The notes beneath the pieces are model-generated. The model had not been told where the DNA came from, did not search any database, and saw nothing but the letters and a program-made list of their open reading frames with translations. The translations under genes and the position numbers were made by a program. From the NCBI GenBank assembly GCA_022747635.1, contig JAKTNV010000023.1:8802678-8866677 (forward strand): a stretch of 64,000 nt of DNA, read 5' to 3'. Positions 1 to 11,397 of the stretch are shown in pieces. This stretch comes from Hetaerina americana (taxonomy: Eukaryota; Arthropoda; Insecta; Odonata; Calopterygidae). Numbering within the stretch: the stretch's first letter is position 1; every line of letters starts with the position of its first letter.

Positions 1-124
1 TCTTACTATAAGAGCCGAAATTTCTAAAAATATTGCGAAAAACCACAATCTTCTTTTTTGGAGTGAATGTTTGAGGTGTATAGAAGGCATTTATTTCATT
101 TTTAGAAAATTTAATTTTTCACAT

Positions 125-137
125 TTTTCCATGAAAA
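125..137. repeat. Short dyad TTTTC-CAT-GAAAA (example)
   Basis: A perfect 5-bp dyad around a 3-base centre, present in nearly every copy. The centre is CAT or CGT. The CGT form (CCGTG) creates an extra CpG and dominates in the CGATAC-linked copies of domain II. Confidence 0.75.
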
Positions 138-146
138 GTGCCAATA

Positions 147-153
147 CCCCCCC
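147..153 (+). repeat. Variable C-run before the anchor (example, 7 C)
   Basis: A homopolymer C-run precedes TTTGGG or TTTCGG in each monomer. Its length ranges from three (ATACCCTTTGGG) to about ten. It is the main source of monomer length variation. It gives C-run/TTT/GGG, a small self-complementary step. Confidence 0.9.
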
Positions 154-329
154 TTTGGGTTCTAGGTGAAAATCTCACTCGACACAATTCAAACAAAAAT
201 GTTTCCATGGTGTGTATTCTTGTTCATTTTCATCAAATAAACAAAATAAAACTCAGAATAAATCCTGAAAGATAAGATATGAGCATAAAAGATTCTTCAG
301 CGCAAGTGTTCATTTAACTAAAAGAGCCC

Positions 330-424
330 AAATTTCTAAAAATATTGCGAAAAGCAACAATTTTCAGTTTTAGAGGGAATGTTTCAGGTGTATAGAACGC
401 ATTTATTACATTTTTAGAAAATTT
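330..424. repeat. Intramonomer inverted repeat (example)
   Basis: The left arm AAATTTCTAAAAAT (330-343) is the reverse complement of the right arm ATTTTTAGAAAATTT (410-424), apart from one extra base in the right arm. The loop is 66 nt. The pair recurs in most monomers. In D copies with AAATTTTTAAAAAT and in domain II copies with TTTCTATAAATTTT the left arm has mismatches, whereas the right arm hardly changes. Confidence 0.8.
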
Positions 425-432
425 AATTTTTC
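417..432. repeat. Quasi-palindrome GAAAATTTAATTTTTC (example)
   Basis: This 16-bp AT segment matches its own reverse complement at 14 of 16 positions. It is among the best-conserved parts of the monomer across both domains. It lies about 30 bp upstream of the C-run. Confidence 0.8.
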
Positions 433-2965
433 ACATTTTTCCATGAAAAGTGCCAATACCCCCCCCTTTGGGTTCTAGGTGAAAATCTCTCTCGACACAA
501 ATCAAACAAAAATGTTTCCATGGTGTGTATTCTTGTTCATTTTCATCAAATAAACAAAATTAAACCCAGAATAAATCCTGAAAGACAAGAAATGAGCATA
601 AAAGATGCTTCAGCGCAAGTGTTATTCTTACTATAAGAGCCCAAATTTCTAAAAATATTGCGAAAAACCACAATCTTTATTTTAGAGTGAATGTTTCAGG
701 TGTATAGAAGGCATTTATTACATTTTTAGAAAATTTAATTTTTCACATTTTTCCATGAAAAGTTCCAATACCCCCCCTTTGGGTTCTAGGTGAAAATCTC
801 ACTCGACCGAAATCAAACAAAAATGTTTCCATGGTGTGTATTGTTGTTCATTTTCATCAAATAAACAAAATTAAACCCAGAATAAATCCTGAAAGACAAG
901 AAATGAGCATAAAAGATGCTTCAGCGCAAGTGTTATTCTTACTATAAGAGCCCAAATTTCTAAAAATATTGCGAAAAACCACAATCTTCTTTTTTGGAGT
1001 GAATGTTTGAGGTGTATAGAAGGCATTTATTTCATTTTTAGAAAATTTAATTTTTCACATTTTTCCATGAAAAGTGCCAATACCCCTTTGGGTTCTAGGT
1101 GAAAATCTCACTCGACACAATTCAAACAAAAATGTTTCCATGGTGTGTATTCTTGTTCATTTTCATCAAATAAACAAAATAAAACTCAGAATAAATCCTG
1201 AAAGATAAGATATGAGCATAAAAGATTCTTCAGCGCAAGTGTTCATTTAACTAAAAGAGCCCAAATTTCTAAAAATATTGCGAAAAGCAACAATTTTCAG
1301 TTTTAGAGGGAATGTTTCAGGTGTATAGAAGGCATTTATTACATTTTTAGAAAATTTAATTTTTCATATTTTTCCATGAAAAGTGCCAATACCCCCCCCT
1401 TTGGGTTCTAGGTGAAAATCTCACTCGACACAAATCAAACAAAAATGTTTCCATGGTGTGTATTCTTGTTCATTTTTATCAAATAAACAAAATTAAACCC
1501 AGAATAAATCCTGAAAGACAAGAAATGAGCATAAAAGATGCTTCAGCGCAAGTGTTATTCTTACTATAAGAGCCCAAATTTCTAAAAATATTGCGAAAAA
1601 CCACAATCTTTATTTTAGAGTGAATGTTTCAGGTGTATAGAAGGCATTTATTACATTTTTAGAAAATTTAATTTTTCACATTTATCCATGAAAAGTGCCA
1701 ATACCCCCCCCCTTTGGGTTCTAGGTGAAAATCCCACTCGACACAAATCAAACAAAAATGTTTCCATGGTGTGTATTGTTGTTCATTTTCATCAAATAAA
1801 CAAAAAAACCCAGAATTAATCCTGAAAAACAAGAAATGAGCATAAAAGATGCTTCAGCGCAAGTGTTATTCTTACTATAAGAGCCCAAATTTCTAAAAAT
1901 ATTGCGAAAAACCACAATCTTCTTTTTTAGAGTGAATTTTTGAGGTGTATAGAAGGCATTTATTTCATTTTTAGAAAATTTAATTTTTCTCATTTTTCCA
2001 TGAAAAGTGCCAATACCCCCCCCCCTTTGGGTTCTAGGTGAAAATCTCACTCGACACAAATCAAACAAAAATGTTTCCATGGTGTGTATTGTTGTTCATT
2101 TTCATCAAATAAAAAAAATTAAACCCAGAATAAATCCTGAAAGACAAGAAATGAGCATAAAAGATGCTTCAGCGCAAGTGTTAATGTTACTATAAGAGCC
2201 AAATTTCTAAAAATATTGCGAAAAGCAACAATTTTCATTTTTAGAGTGAATGTTTGAGGTGTATAGAAGGCATTTATTTCATTTTTAGAAAATTTAATTT
2301 TTCTCATTTTTCCATGAAAAGTGCCAAAACCCCCCCCTTTGGGTTCTAGGTGAAAATCTCACTCGACACAAATCAAACAAAAATGTTTCCATGGTGTGTA
2401 TTGTTGTTCATTTTCATCAAATAAACAAAATAAAACTCAGAATAAATCCTGAAAATAAGATATGAGCATAAAAGATTCTTCAGCGCAAGTGTTCATTTAA
2501 TTAAAGAGCCCAAATTTCTAAAAATATTGCGAAAAGCAACAATTTTCAGTTTTAGAGGGAATGTTTCAGGTGTATAGAAGGCATTTATTACATTTTTAGA
2601 AAATTTAATTTTTCACATTTTTCCATGAAAAGTGCCAATACCCCCCCCTTTGGGTTTTAGGTGAAAATCTCACTCGACACAAATCAAACAAAAATGTTTC
2701 CATGGTGTGTATTGTTGTTCATTTTCATCAAATAAACAAAAAAACCCAGAAATAATCCTGAAAGACAAGAAATGAGCATAAAAGATGCTTCAGCGCAAGT
2801 GTTATTGTTACTAAAAGAGCCAAAATTTCTAAAAATTTTGCGAAAAACAACAATCTTCTATTTTAGAGTGAATGTTTGAGGTGTATAGAAGGCATTTATT
2901 TCATTTTTAGAAAATTTAATTTTTCTAATTTTTCCATGAAAAGTGCCAATACCCCCCCTTTCGGT

Positions 2966-3281
2966 TCTATTTGAAAATCTCACTCGACACAAATCAAACA
3001 AAAATGTTTCCATGGTGTGTATTTTTGTTCATTTTCATCAAAAAAACAAAAAAAAAACCCAGAATAAATCCTGAAGGACAAGAAATGAGCATAAAAGATG
3101 CTTCAGCACAAGTGTTAATGTTACTAAAAGAGCCCAAATTTCTAAAAATATTGCGAAAAACCACAATCTTCTGTTTGAGAGTGAATGTTTGAGGTGTATA
3201 GAAGGCATTTATTTCATTTTTAGAAAATTTAATTTTTCACATTTTTCCATGAAAAGTTCCAATACCCCCCCCCCTTTGGGT
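2966..3281 (+). repeat. Long-A-run monomer (exemplar)
   Basis: TCTATTTG or TCTATGTG at the anchor, GTATTTTTG, two adjoining A-runs before CCCAGAATAAATCC, and CAGCACAAG, a CpG-to-CpA change. It occurs once per HOR-A copy (2966, 13263, 20758), always followed by the GTTCGTTTTCATC monomer. It is one of the clearest proofs that the HOR copies are positional homologues. Confidence 0.85.
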
Positions 3282-4217
3282 TCTAGGTGAAAATCTCACT
3301 CGACCCAAATCAAACAAAAATGTTTCCATGGTGTGTATTCTTGTTCGTTTTCATCAAATAAACAAAATTAAACCCAGAATAAATCCTGAAAAACAAGAAA
3401 TGAGCATAAAAGATGCTTCAGCGCAAGTGTTATTCTTATTATAAGAGCCCAAATTTCTAAAAATAATGCGAAAAACCACAATCTTCTGTTTGAGAGTGAA
3501 TGTTTGAGGTGTATAGAAGGCATTTATTTCATTTTTAGAAAATTTAATTTTTCACATTTTTCCGTGAAAAGTGCCAATACCCCCCCCTTGCGTTCTAGGT
3601 GAAAATCTCACTCGACATAAATCAAACAAAAATGTTTTCATGGTGTGTATTGTTGTTCATTTTCATCAAATAAACAAAATTAAACCCAGAATAAATCCTG
3701 AAAAACAAGAAATGAGCATAAAAGATGCTTCAGCGCAAGTGTTAACGTTACTAAAAGAGCCCAAATTTCTAAAAATATTGCGAAAAGCAACAATTTTCAG
3801 TTTTAGAGTGAATGTGTCAGGTGTATAGAAGGCATTTATTACATATTTAGAAAATTTAATTTTTCACATTTATCCATGAAAAGTGCCAATACCCCCCCCT
3901 TTGGGTTCTAGGTGAAAATCTCACTCGACACAAATCAAACAAAAATGTTTCCATGGTGTGTATTGTTGTTCATTTTCATCAAATAAACAAAAAAACCCAG
4001 AATTAATCCTGAAAGACAAGAAATGAGCATAAAAGATGCTTCAGCGCAAGTGTTATTCTTACTATAAGAGCCCATATTTCTAAAAATATTGCGAAAAACC
4101 ACAATCTTCTGTTTTAGAGTGAATGTTTGAGGTGAATAGAAGGTATTTATTACATTTTTAGATAATTTCATTTTTCACATTTTTCCATGAAAAGTGCCAA
4201 TACCCCCCCCTTTGGGT

Positions 4218-4530
4218 TCTAGGTGAAAATCTCAGTCGACACAAATCAAACAAAAATGTTTCCATGGTGTGTATTGTTGTTCATTTTCATCAAATAAATA
4301 AAATAAAACTCAGAATAAATCCTGTAAGACAAGAAATGAGCATAAAAGATGCTTCAGCGCAAGTGTTATTGTTACTAAAAGAGCCAAAATTTCTAAAAAT
4401 TTTGCGAAAAACAACAATCTTCTTTTTTAGAGTGAATGTTTGATGTGTATAGAAGGCATTAATTTCATTTTTAGAAAATTTAGTTTTTCACATTTTTCCA
4501 TGAAAAGTGCCAATACCCCCCCCTTTGGGT
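4218..4530 (+). repeat. CAGTCGAC (SalI-site) monomer (exemplar)
   Basis: A C-to-G change turns CACTCGAC into CAGTCGAC and creates a GTCGAC site. It usually goes with AAATAAATAAAATAAAAC and GTAAGACAAG. Copies occur between 4,218 and about 32,010 only. SalI should therefore cut domain I into multi-monomer fragments and leave domain II uncut by this site. Confidence 0.85.
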
Positions 4531-5154
4531 TCTAGGTGAAAATCTCAGTCGACACAAATCAAACAAAAATGTTTCCATGGTGTGTATTGTTGTTCATTTT
4601 CATCAAATAAATACATTAAAACTCAGAATAAATCCTGAAAGATAAGATATGAGCATAAAAGATGCTTCAGCGCAAGTGTTCATGTTAATAAAAGAGCCCA
4701 AATTTCTAAAAATATTGCGAAAAGCAACAATTTTCAGTTTTAGAGTGAATGTTTCAGGTGTATAGAAGGCATTTATAACATTTTTAGAAAATTTAAATTT
4801 TCACATTTTTCCATGAAAAGTGCCAATACCCCCCCTTTCGGTTCTAGGTGAAAATCTCACTCGACACAAATCAAACAAAAATGTTTCCATGGTGTGTATT
4901 GTTGTTCATTTTCATCAAATAAACAAAATTAAACCGAGAATAAATCCTGAAAAACAAGAAATGAGCATAAAAGATGCTTCAGCGCAAGTGTTAATGTTAC
5001 TAAAAGAGCCCAAATTTCTAAAAATATTGCGAAAAGCAACAATTTTCAGTTTTAGAGTGAATGTTTCAGGTGTATAGAAGGCATTTATTACATTTTTAGA
5101 AAATTTAATTTTTCACATTAATCCATGAAAAGTGCCAATACCCCCCCTTTGGGT

Positions 5155-6401
5155 TCTAGGTGAAAATCTCACTCGACACAAATCAAATAAAAATGTTTCC
5201 ATGGTGTGTATTGTTGTTCATTTTCATCAAATAAACAAAAAAACCCAGAATTAATCCTGAAAGACAAGAAATGAGCATAAAAGATGCTTCAGCCGAAGTG
5301 TTAATGTTACTAAAAGAGCCCAAATTTCTAAAAATATATCGAAAAACCATAATCTTCTGTTATAGAGTGAATGTTTGAGGTGTATAGAAGGCATTTATTT
5401 AATTTTTAGAAAATTTAATTTTTCACATTTTTCCATGAAAAGTGCCAATACCCCCCCCTTTGGGTTCTAGGTGAAAATCTCAGTCGACACAAATAAAACA
5501 AAAATGTTTCCATGGTGTGTATTGTTGTTCATTTTCATCAAATAAATAAAATAAAACTCAGAATAAATCCTGTAAGACAAGAAATGAGCATAAAAGATGC
5601 TTCAGCGCAAGTGTTATTGTTACTAAAAGAGCCAAAATTTCTAAAAATTTTGCGAAAAACAACAATCTTCTATTTTAGAGTGAATGTTTGAGGTGTATAG
5701 AAGGCATTTATTTCATTTTTAGAAAATTTAATTTTTCACATTTTTCCATGAAAAGTGCCAATACCCCCCTTTAAGTTCTAGGTGAAAATCTCAGTCGACA
5801 CAAATCAAACAAAAATGTTTCCATGGTGTGTATTGTTGAACATTTTCATCAAATAAATAAAATAAAACTCAGAATCAATCCTGAAAGACAAGAAATGAGC
5901 ATAAAAGATGCTTCAGCGCAAGTGTTATTCTTACTATAAGAGCCCAAATTTCTAAAAATATTGCGAAAAACCACAATCTTCTGTTTGAGAGTGAATGTTT
6001 GAGGTGTATAGAAGGCATTTATTTCATTTTTAGAAAATTTAATTTTTCACATTTTTCCATGAAAAGTTCCAATACCCCCCCCTTTGGGTTCTAGGTGAAA
6101 ATCTCACTCGACCCAAATCAAACAAAAATGTTTCCATGGTGTGTATTGTTGTTCATTTTCATCAAATAAACAAAATTAAACCCAGAATAAATCCTGAAGG
6201 ACAAGAAATGAGCATAAAAGATGCTTCAGCGCAAGTGTTATTCTTACTATAAGAGCCCAAATTTCTAAAAATATTGCGAAAAACCACAATCTTCTTTTTT
6301 GGAGTGAATGTTTGAGGTGTATAGAAGGCATTTATTTCATTTTTAGAAAATTTAATTTTTCACATTTTTCCATGAAAAGTGCCAATACCCCCCCTTTGGG
6401 T
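5155..6401 (+). repeat. Four-monomer tandem duplication, first copy (1247 bp)
   Basis: Four monomers in order: CAAATAAAAATG with AATTAATCC; CAGTCGACACAAATAAAAC; CTTTAAG with AGAATCAATCC; and CGACCCAAATC with GAAGGACAAG. The same four follow at 6402-7648. HOR-A copies 2 and 3 have this quartet only once (15453-16700 and 22946-24191), so the duplication arose inside copy 1. A private change, CAGCCGAAGTG at about 5290, and a rearranged AAATATATCG segment occur only in this first copy. Confidence 0.85.
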
Positions 6402-7648
6402 TCTAGGTGAAAATCTCACTCGACACAAATCAAATAAAAATGTTTCCATGGTGTGTATTGTTGTTCATTTTCATCAAATAAACAAAAAAACCCAGAATTA
6501 ATCCTGAAAGACAAGAAATGAGCATAAAAGATGCTTCAGCGCAAGTGTTAATGTTACTAAAAGAGCCCAAATTTCTAAAAATATTGCGAAAAGCAACAAT
6601 TTTCAGTTTTAGAGTGAATGTTTGAGGTGTATAGAAGGCATTTATTTAATTTTTAGAAAATTTAATTTTTCACATTTTTCCATGAAAAGTGCCAATACCC
6701 CCCCCTTTGGGTTCTAGGTGAAAATCTCAGTCGACACAAATAAAACAAAAATGTTTCCATGGTGTGTATTGTTGTTCATTTTCATCAAATAAATAAAATA
6801 AAACTCAGAATAAATCCTGTAAGACAAGAAATGAGCATAAAAGATGCTTCAGCGCAAGTGTTATGTTACTAAAAGAGCCAAAATTTCTAAAAATTTTGCG
6901 AAAAACAACAATCTTCTATTTTAGAGTGAATGTTTGAGGTGTATAGAAGGCATTTATTTCATTTTTAGAAAATTTAATTTTTCACATTTTTCCATGAAAA
7001 GTGCCAATACCCCCCTTTAAGTTCTAGGTGAAAATCTCACTCGACACAAATCAAACAAAAATGTTTCCATGGTGTGTATTGTTGTTCATTTTCATCAAAT
7101 AAATAAAATAAAACTCAGAATCAATCCTGAAAGACAAGAAATGAGCATAAAAGATGCTTCAGCGCAAGTGTTATTCTTACTATAAGAGCCCAAATTTCTA
7201 AAAATATTGCGAAAAACCACAATCTTCTGTTTGAGAGTGAATGTTTGAGGTGTATAGAAGGCATTTATTTCATTTTTAGAAAATTTAATTTTTCACATTT
7301 TTCCATGAAAAGTTCCAATACCCCCCCCTTTGGGTTCTAGGTGAAAATCTCACTCGACCCAAATCAAACAAAAATGTTTCCATGGTGTGTATTGTTGTTC
7401 ATTTTCATCAAATAAACAAAATTAAACCCAGAATAAATCCTGAAGGACAAGAAATGAGCATAAAAGATGCTTCAGCGCAAGTGTTATTCTTACTATAAGA
7501 GCCCAAATTTCTAAAAATATTGCGAAAAACCACAATCTTCTTTTTTGGAGTGAATGTTTGAGGTGTATAGAAGGCATTTATTTCATTTTTAGAAAATTTA
7601 ATTTTTCACATTTTTCCATGAAAAGTGCCAATACCCCCCCCTTTGGGT
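6402..7648 (+). repeat. Four-monomer tandem duplication, second copy (1247 bp)
   Basis: This is the direct neighbour and near copy of 5155-6401. Shared markers are CAAATAAAAATG, CAGTCGACACAAATAAAAC, the rare CTTTAAG before the anchor with AGAATCAATCC, and CGACCC with GAAGGAC. Differences include GTTATGTTACT at about 6860 (a two-base loss) and CACTCGAC instead of CAGTCGAC in the third monomer. The next monomer (7649) is a D type, as in the other HOR-A copies. Confidence 0.85.
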
Positions 7649-9524
7649 TCTAGGTGAAAATCTCACTCGACACAAATCAAACAAAAATGTTTCCATGGTG
7701 TGTATTCTTGTTCATTTTCATCAAATAAACAAAATAAAACTCAGAATAAATCCTGAAAGATAAGATATGAGCATAAAAGATTCTTCAGCGCAAGTGTTCA
7801 TTTAACTAAAAGAGCCCAAATTTTTAAAAATATTGCGAAAAGCAACAATTTTCAGTTTTAGAGGGAATGTTTCAGGTGTATAGAAGACATTTATTACATT
7901 TTTAGAAAATTTAATTTTTCACATTTTTCCATGAAAAGTGCCAATACCCCCCCCTTTGGGTTCTAAGTGAAAATCTCACTCGACACAAATAAAACAAAAA
8001 TGTTTCCAGGGTGTGTATTGTTGTTCATTTTCATCAAATAAACAAAATTAAACCCAGAATAAATCCTGAAAGACAAGAAATGAGCATAAAAGATGCTTCA
8101 GCGCAAGTGTTTTTCTTACTATAAGAGCCCAAATTTCTAAAAATAATGCGAAAAACCACAATCTTCTGTTTGAGAGTGAATGTTTGAGGTGTATAGAAGG
8201 CATTTATTTCATTTTTAGAAAATTTAATTTTTCACATTTTTCCATGAAAAGTGCCAATACCCCCCCCTTTGGGTTCTAGGTGAAAATCTCACTCGACACA
8301 ATTCAAACAAAAATGTTTCCATGGTGTGTATTCTTGTTCATTTTCATCAAAAAAACAAAATAAAACTCAGAATAAATCCTGAAAGATAAGATATGAGCAT
8401 AAAAGATTCTTCAGCGCAAGTGTTCATTTAACTAAAAGAGCCCAAATTTCTAAAAATATTGCGAAAAGCAACAATTTTCAGTTTTAGAGGGAATGTTTCA
8501 GGTGTATAGAAGGCATTTATTACATTTTTAGAAAATTTAATTTTTCACATTTTTCCATGAAAAGTGCCAATACCCCCCCCTTTGGGTTCTAGGTGAAAAT
8601 CTCACTCGACACAAATCAAACAAAAATGTTTCCATGGTGTGTATTCTTGTTCATTTTCATCAAATAAACAAAATTAAACCCAGAATAAATCCTGAAAGAC
8701 AAGAAATGAGCATAAAAGATGCTTCAGCGCAAGTGTTATTCTTACTATAAGAGCCCAAATTTCTAAAAATATTGCGAAAAACCACAATCTTTATTTTAGA
8801 GTGAATGTTTCAGGTGTATAGAAGGCATTTATTACATTTTTAGAAAATTTAATTTTTCACATTTTTCCATGAAAAGTTCCAATACCCCCCCTTTGGGTTC
8901 TAGGTGAAAATCTCACTCGACCGAAATCAAACAAAAATGTTTCCATGGTGTGTATTGTTGTTCATTTTCATCAAATAAACAAAATTAAACCCAGAATAAA
9001 TCCTGAAAGACAAGAAATGAGCATAAAAGATGCTTCAGCGCAAGTGTTATTCTTACTATAAGAGCCCAAATTTCTAAAAATATTGCGAAAAACCACAATC
9101 TTCTTTTTTGGAGTGAATGTTTGAGGTGTATAGAAGGCATTTATTTCATTTTTAGAAAATTTAATTTTTCACATTTTTCCATGAAAAGTGCCAATACCCC
9201 CCCCTTTGGGTTCTAGGTGAAAATCTCACTCGACACAAATCAAACAAAAATGTTTCCATGGTGTGTATTGTTGTTCATTTTCATCAAATAAACAAAATAA
9301 AACTCAGAATAAATCCTGAAAGATAAGATATGAGCATAAAAGATTCTTCAGCGCAAGTGTTCATTTAACTAAAAGAGCCCAAATTTCTAAAAATATTGCG
9401 AAAAGCAACAATTTTCAGTTTTAGAGGGAATGTTTCAGGTGTATAGAAGGCATTTATTACATTTTTAGAAAATTTAATTTTTCACATTTTTCCATGAAAA
9501 GTGCCAATACCCCCCCCTTTGGGT

Positions 9525-11397
9525 TCTAGGTGAAAATCTCACTCGACACAAATCAAACAAAAATGTTTCCATGGTGTGTATTCTTGTTCATTTTCATCAA
9601 ATAAACAAAATTAAACCCAGAATAAATCCTGAAAGACAAGAAATGAGCATAAAAGATGCTTCAGCGCAAGTGTTATTCTTACTATAAGAGCCCAAATTTC
9701 CAAAATATATCGAAAAACCACAATCTTTATTTTAGAGTGAATGTTTCAGGTGTATAGAAGGCATTTATTACATTTTTAGAAAATTTAATTTTTCATATTT
9801 ATCCATGAAAAGTGCCAATACCCCCCCCTTTGGGTTCTAGGTGAAAATCTCACTCGACACAAATCAAACAAAAATGTTTCCATGGTGTGTATTGTTGTTC
9901 ATTTTCATCAAATAAACAAAAAAACCCAGAATTAATCCTGAAAAACAAGAAATGAGCATAAAAGATGCTTCAGCGCAAGTGTAATTCTTACTATAAGAGC
10001 CCAAATTTCTAAAAATATTGCGAAAAACCACAATCTTCTTTTTTAGAGTGAATTTTTGAGGTGTATAGAAGGCATTTATTTCATTTTTAGAAAATTTAAT
10101 TTTTCTCATTTTTCCATGAAAAGTGCCAATACCCCCCCCCTTTGGGTTCTAGGTGAAAATCTCACTCGACACAAATCAAACAAAAATGTTTCCATGGTGT
10201 GTATTGTTGTTCATTTTCATCAAATAAAAAAAATTAAACCCAGAATAAATCCTGAAAGACAAGAAATGAGCATAAAAGATGCTTCAGCGCAAGTGTTAAT
10301 GTTACTATAAGAGCCAAATTTCTAAAAATATTGCGAAAAGCAACAATTTTCATTTTTAGAGTGAATGTTTGAGGTGTATAGAAGGCATTTATTTCATTTT
10401 TAGAAAATTTAATTTTTCACATTTTTCCGTGAAAAGTGCCAATACCCCCCCTTTGGGTTCTAGGTGAAAATCTCAGTCGACACAAATCAAACAAAAATGT
10501 TTCCATGGTGTGTATTGTTGTTCATTTTCATCAAATAAACAAAATTAAACCCAGAATAAATCTTGAAAAACAAGAAATGAGCATAAAAGATGCTTCAGCG
10601 CAAGTGTTAATGTTACTATAAGAGCCCAAATTTCTAAAAATATTGCGAAAAACCACAATCTACTTTTTTGGAGTGAATGTTTGAGGTGTATAGAAGGCAT
10701 TTGTTTCATTTTTAGAAAATTTAATTTTTCACATTTTTCCATGAAAAGTGCCAATACCCCCCCCTTTGGGTTCTAGGTGAAAATCTCACTCGACACAAAT
10801 CAAACAAAAATGTTTCCATGGTGTGTATTGTTGTTCATTTTCATCAAATAAACAAAATAAAACTCAGAATAAATCCTGAAAGACAAGAAATGAGCATAAA
10901 AGATGCTTCAGCGCAAGTGTTAATGTTACTAAAAGAGCCAAAATTTCTAAAAATTTTGCGAAAAACCATAATCTTCTGTTTTAGAGTGAATGTTTGAGGT
11001 GTATAGAAGGCATTTATTTCATTTTTAGAAAATTTAATTTTTCTCATTTTTCCATGAAAAGTGCCAAAACCCCCCCCTTTGGGTTCTAGGTGAAAATCTC
11101 ACTCGACACAAATCAAACAAAAATGTTTCCATGGTGTGTATTGTTGTTCATTTTCATCAAATAAACAAAATTAAACCCAGAATAAATCCTGAAAGACAAG
11201 AAATGAGCATAAAAGATGCTTCAGCGCAAGTGTTATTCTTACTAAAAGAGCCCAAATTTCTAAAAATATTGCGAAAAGCAACAATTTTCAGTTTTAGAGG
11301 GAATGTTTCAGGTGTATAGAAGGCATTTATTACATTTTTAGAAAATTTAATTTTTCACATTTTTCCATGAAAAGTGCCAATACCCCCCCCTTTGGGT
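9525..11397 (+). repeat. Six-monomer segment, first of an internal pair
   Basis: Anchors 9525, 9836, 10148, 10459, 10772 and 11095. The series restarts at 11398, so the period is about 1.87 kb (9836 to 11710 is 1874). Markers in this first member are CCAAAATATATCG (about 9700), GTGTAATTC (about 9980), AATCTTGAAAAAC (about 10560) and ATCTACTTTTTTGG (about 10660). All four recur in HOR-A copy 3 at +9.05 kb but not in the second member. Copy 3 therefore descends from this version. Confidence 0.8.
11095..11397 (+). other. Mosaic monomer at HOR-A copy 2 junction
   Basis: The first part (AATTAAACCCAG, GAAAGACAAG, GATGCTTCAG, TTATTCTTACT) is of the common type. It is followed by AAAAGAGCCC, GCAACAATTTTCAG, TAGAGGGAATG, TTTCAGG and TTATTAC, which otherwise follow the D head. 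The head/tail switch lies at about 11,230-11,250. It marks where the series of 9525 restarts. Confidence 0.7.

Larger units (their letters stand above)
161..473 (+). repeat. D-subfamily monomer (exemplar)
   Basis: Defined by AAAATAAAACTCAG, GATAAGATATGAGC, GATTCTTCAG, GTTCATTTAACTAAAAG, GCAACAATTTTCAG, TAGAGGGAATG, TTTCAGG and TTATTAC, all linked in one copy. Found about 20 times, all left of 34.2 kb. Confidence 0.85.
1..784 (+). repeat. HOR-A, partial copy at left edge
   Basis: From about 160 onward the order is a CACAATTC D monomer (anchor 161) and then a monomer ending with CACAATCTTTATTTTAGAG (anchor 474), up to the CCGAAATC monomer at 785. This matches the end of the next copy (8275-8898). 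The first ~100 bases resemble a different monomer type (TTTTTTGGAGTG instead of GTTTGAGAGTG), so the correspondence breaks near the window edge. Confidence 0.7.
785..8898 (+). repeat. HOR-A copy 1 (26 monomers, 8.11 kb)
   Basis: The copy runs from the CGACCGAAATC monomer at 785 to the next one at 8899. That variant occurs only three times in the window (about 805, 8921 and 17971), so it is a convenient unit mark. Ordered landmarks shared with copies 2 and 3 include the TCTATTTG/long-A-run monomer (2966), GTTCGTTTTCATC (3282), GTGTCAGG (3594), GATGTGTATAG (4218), AAACCGAG (4843), CTTTAAG (5777) and CCAGGGTG (7962). Compared with copy 2, this copy lacks several monomers after anchor 2033 and has an extra four-monomer duplication at 5155-7648. 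Confidence 0.85.

Noticed and set aside
147..160. G-quadruplex on the minus strand from the C-run
   Set aside because: There is one long run and one GGG step per 311 bp on opposite strands. Four closely spaced G-runs on one strand do not occur.
240..262. AATAAA polyadenylation signals
   Set aside because: Two AATAAA hexamers occur in almost every monomer (AAATAAAC and AGAATAAATCC) as part of AT-rich sequence. With no gene nearby, they are no evidence of transcript ends.
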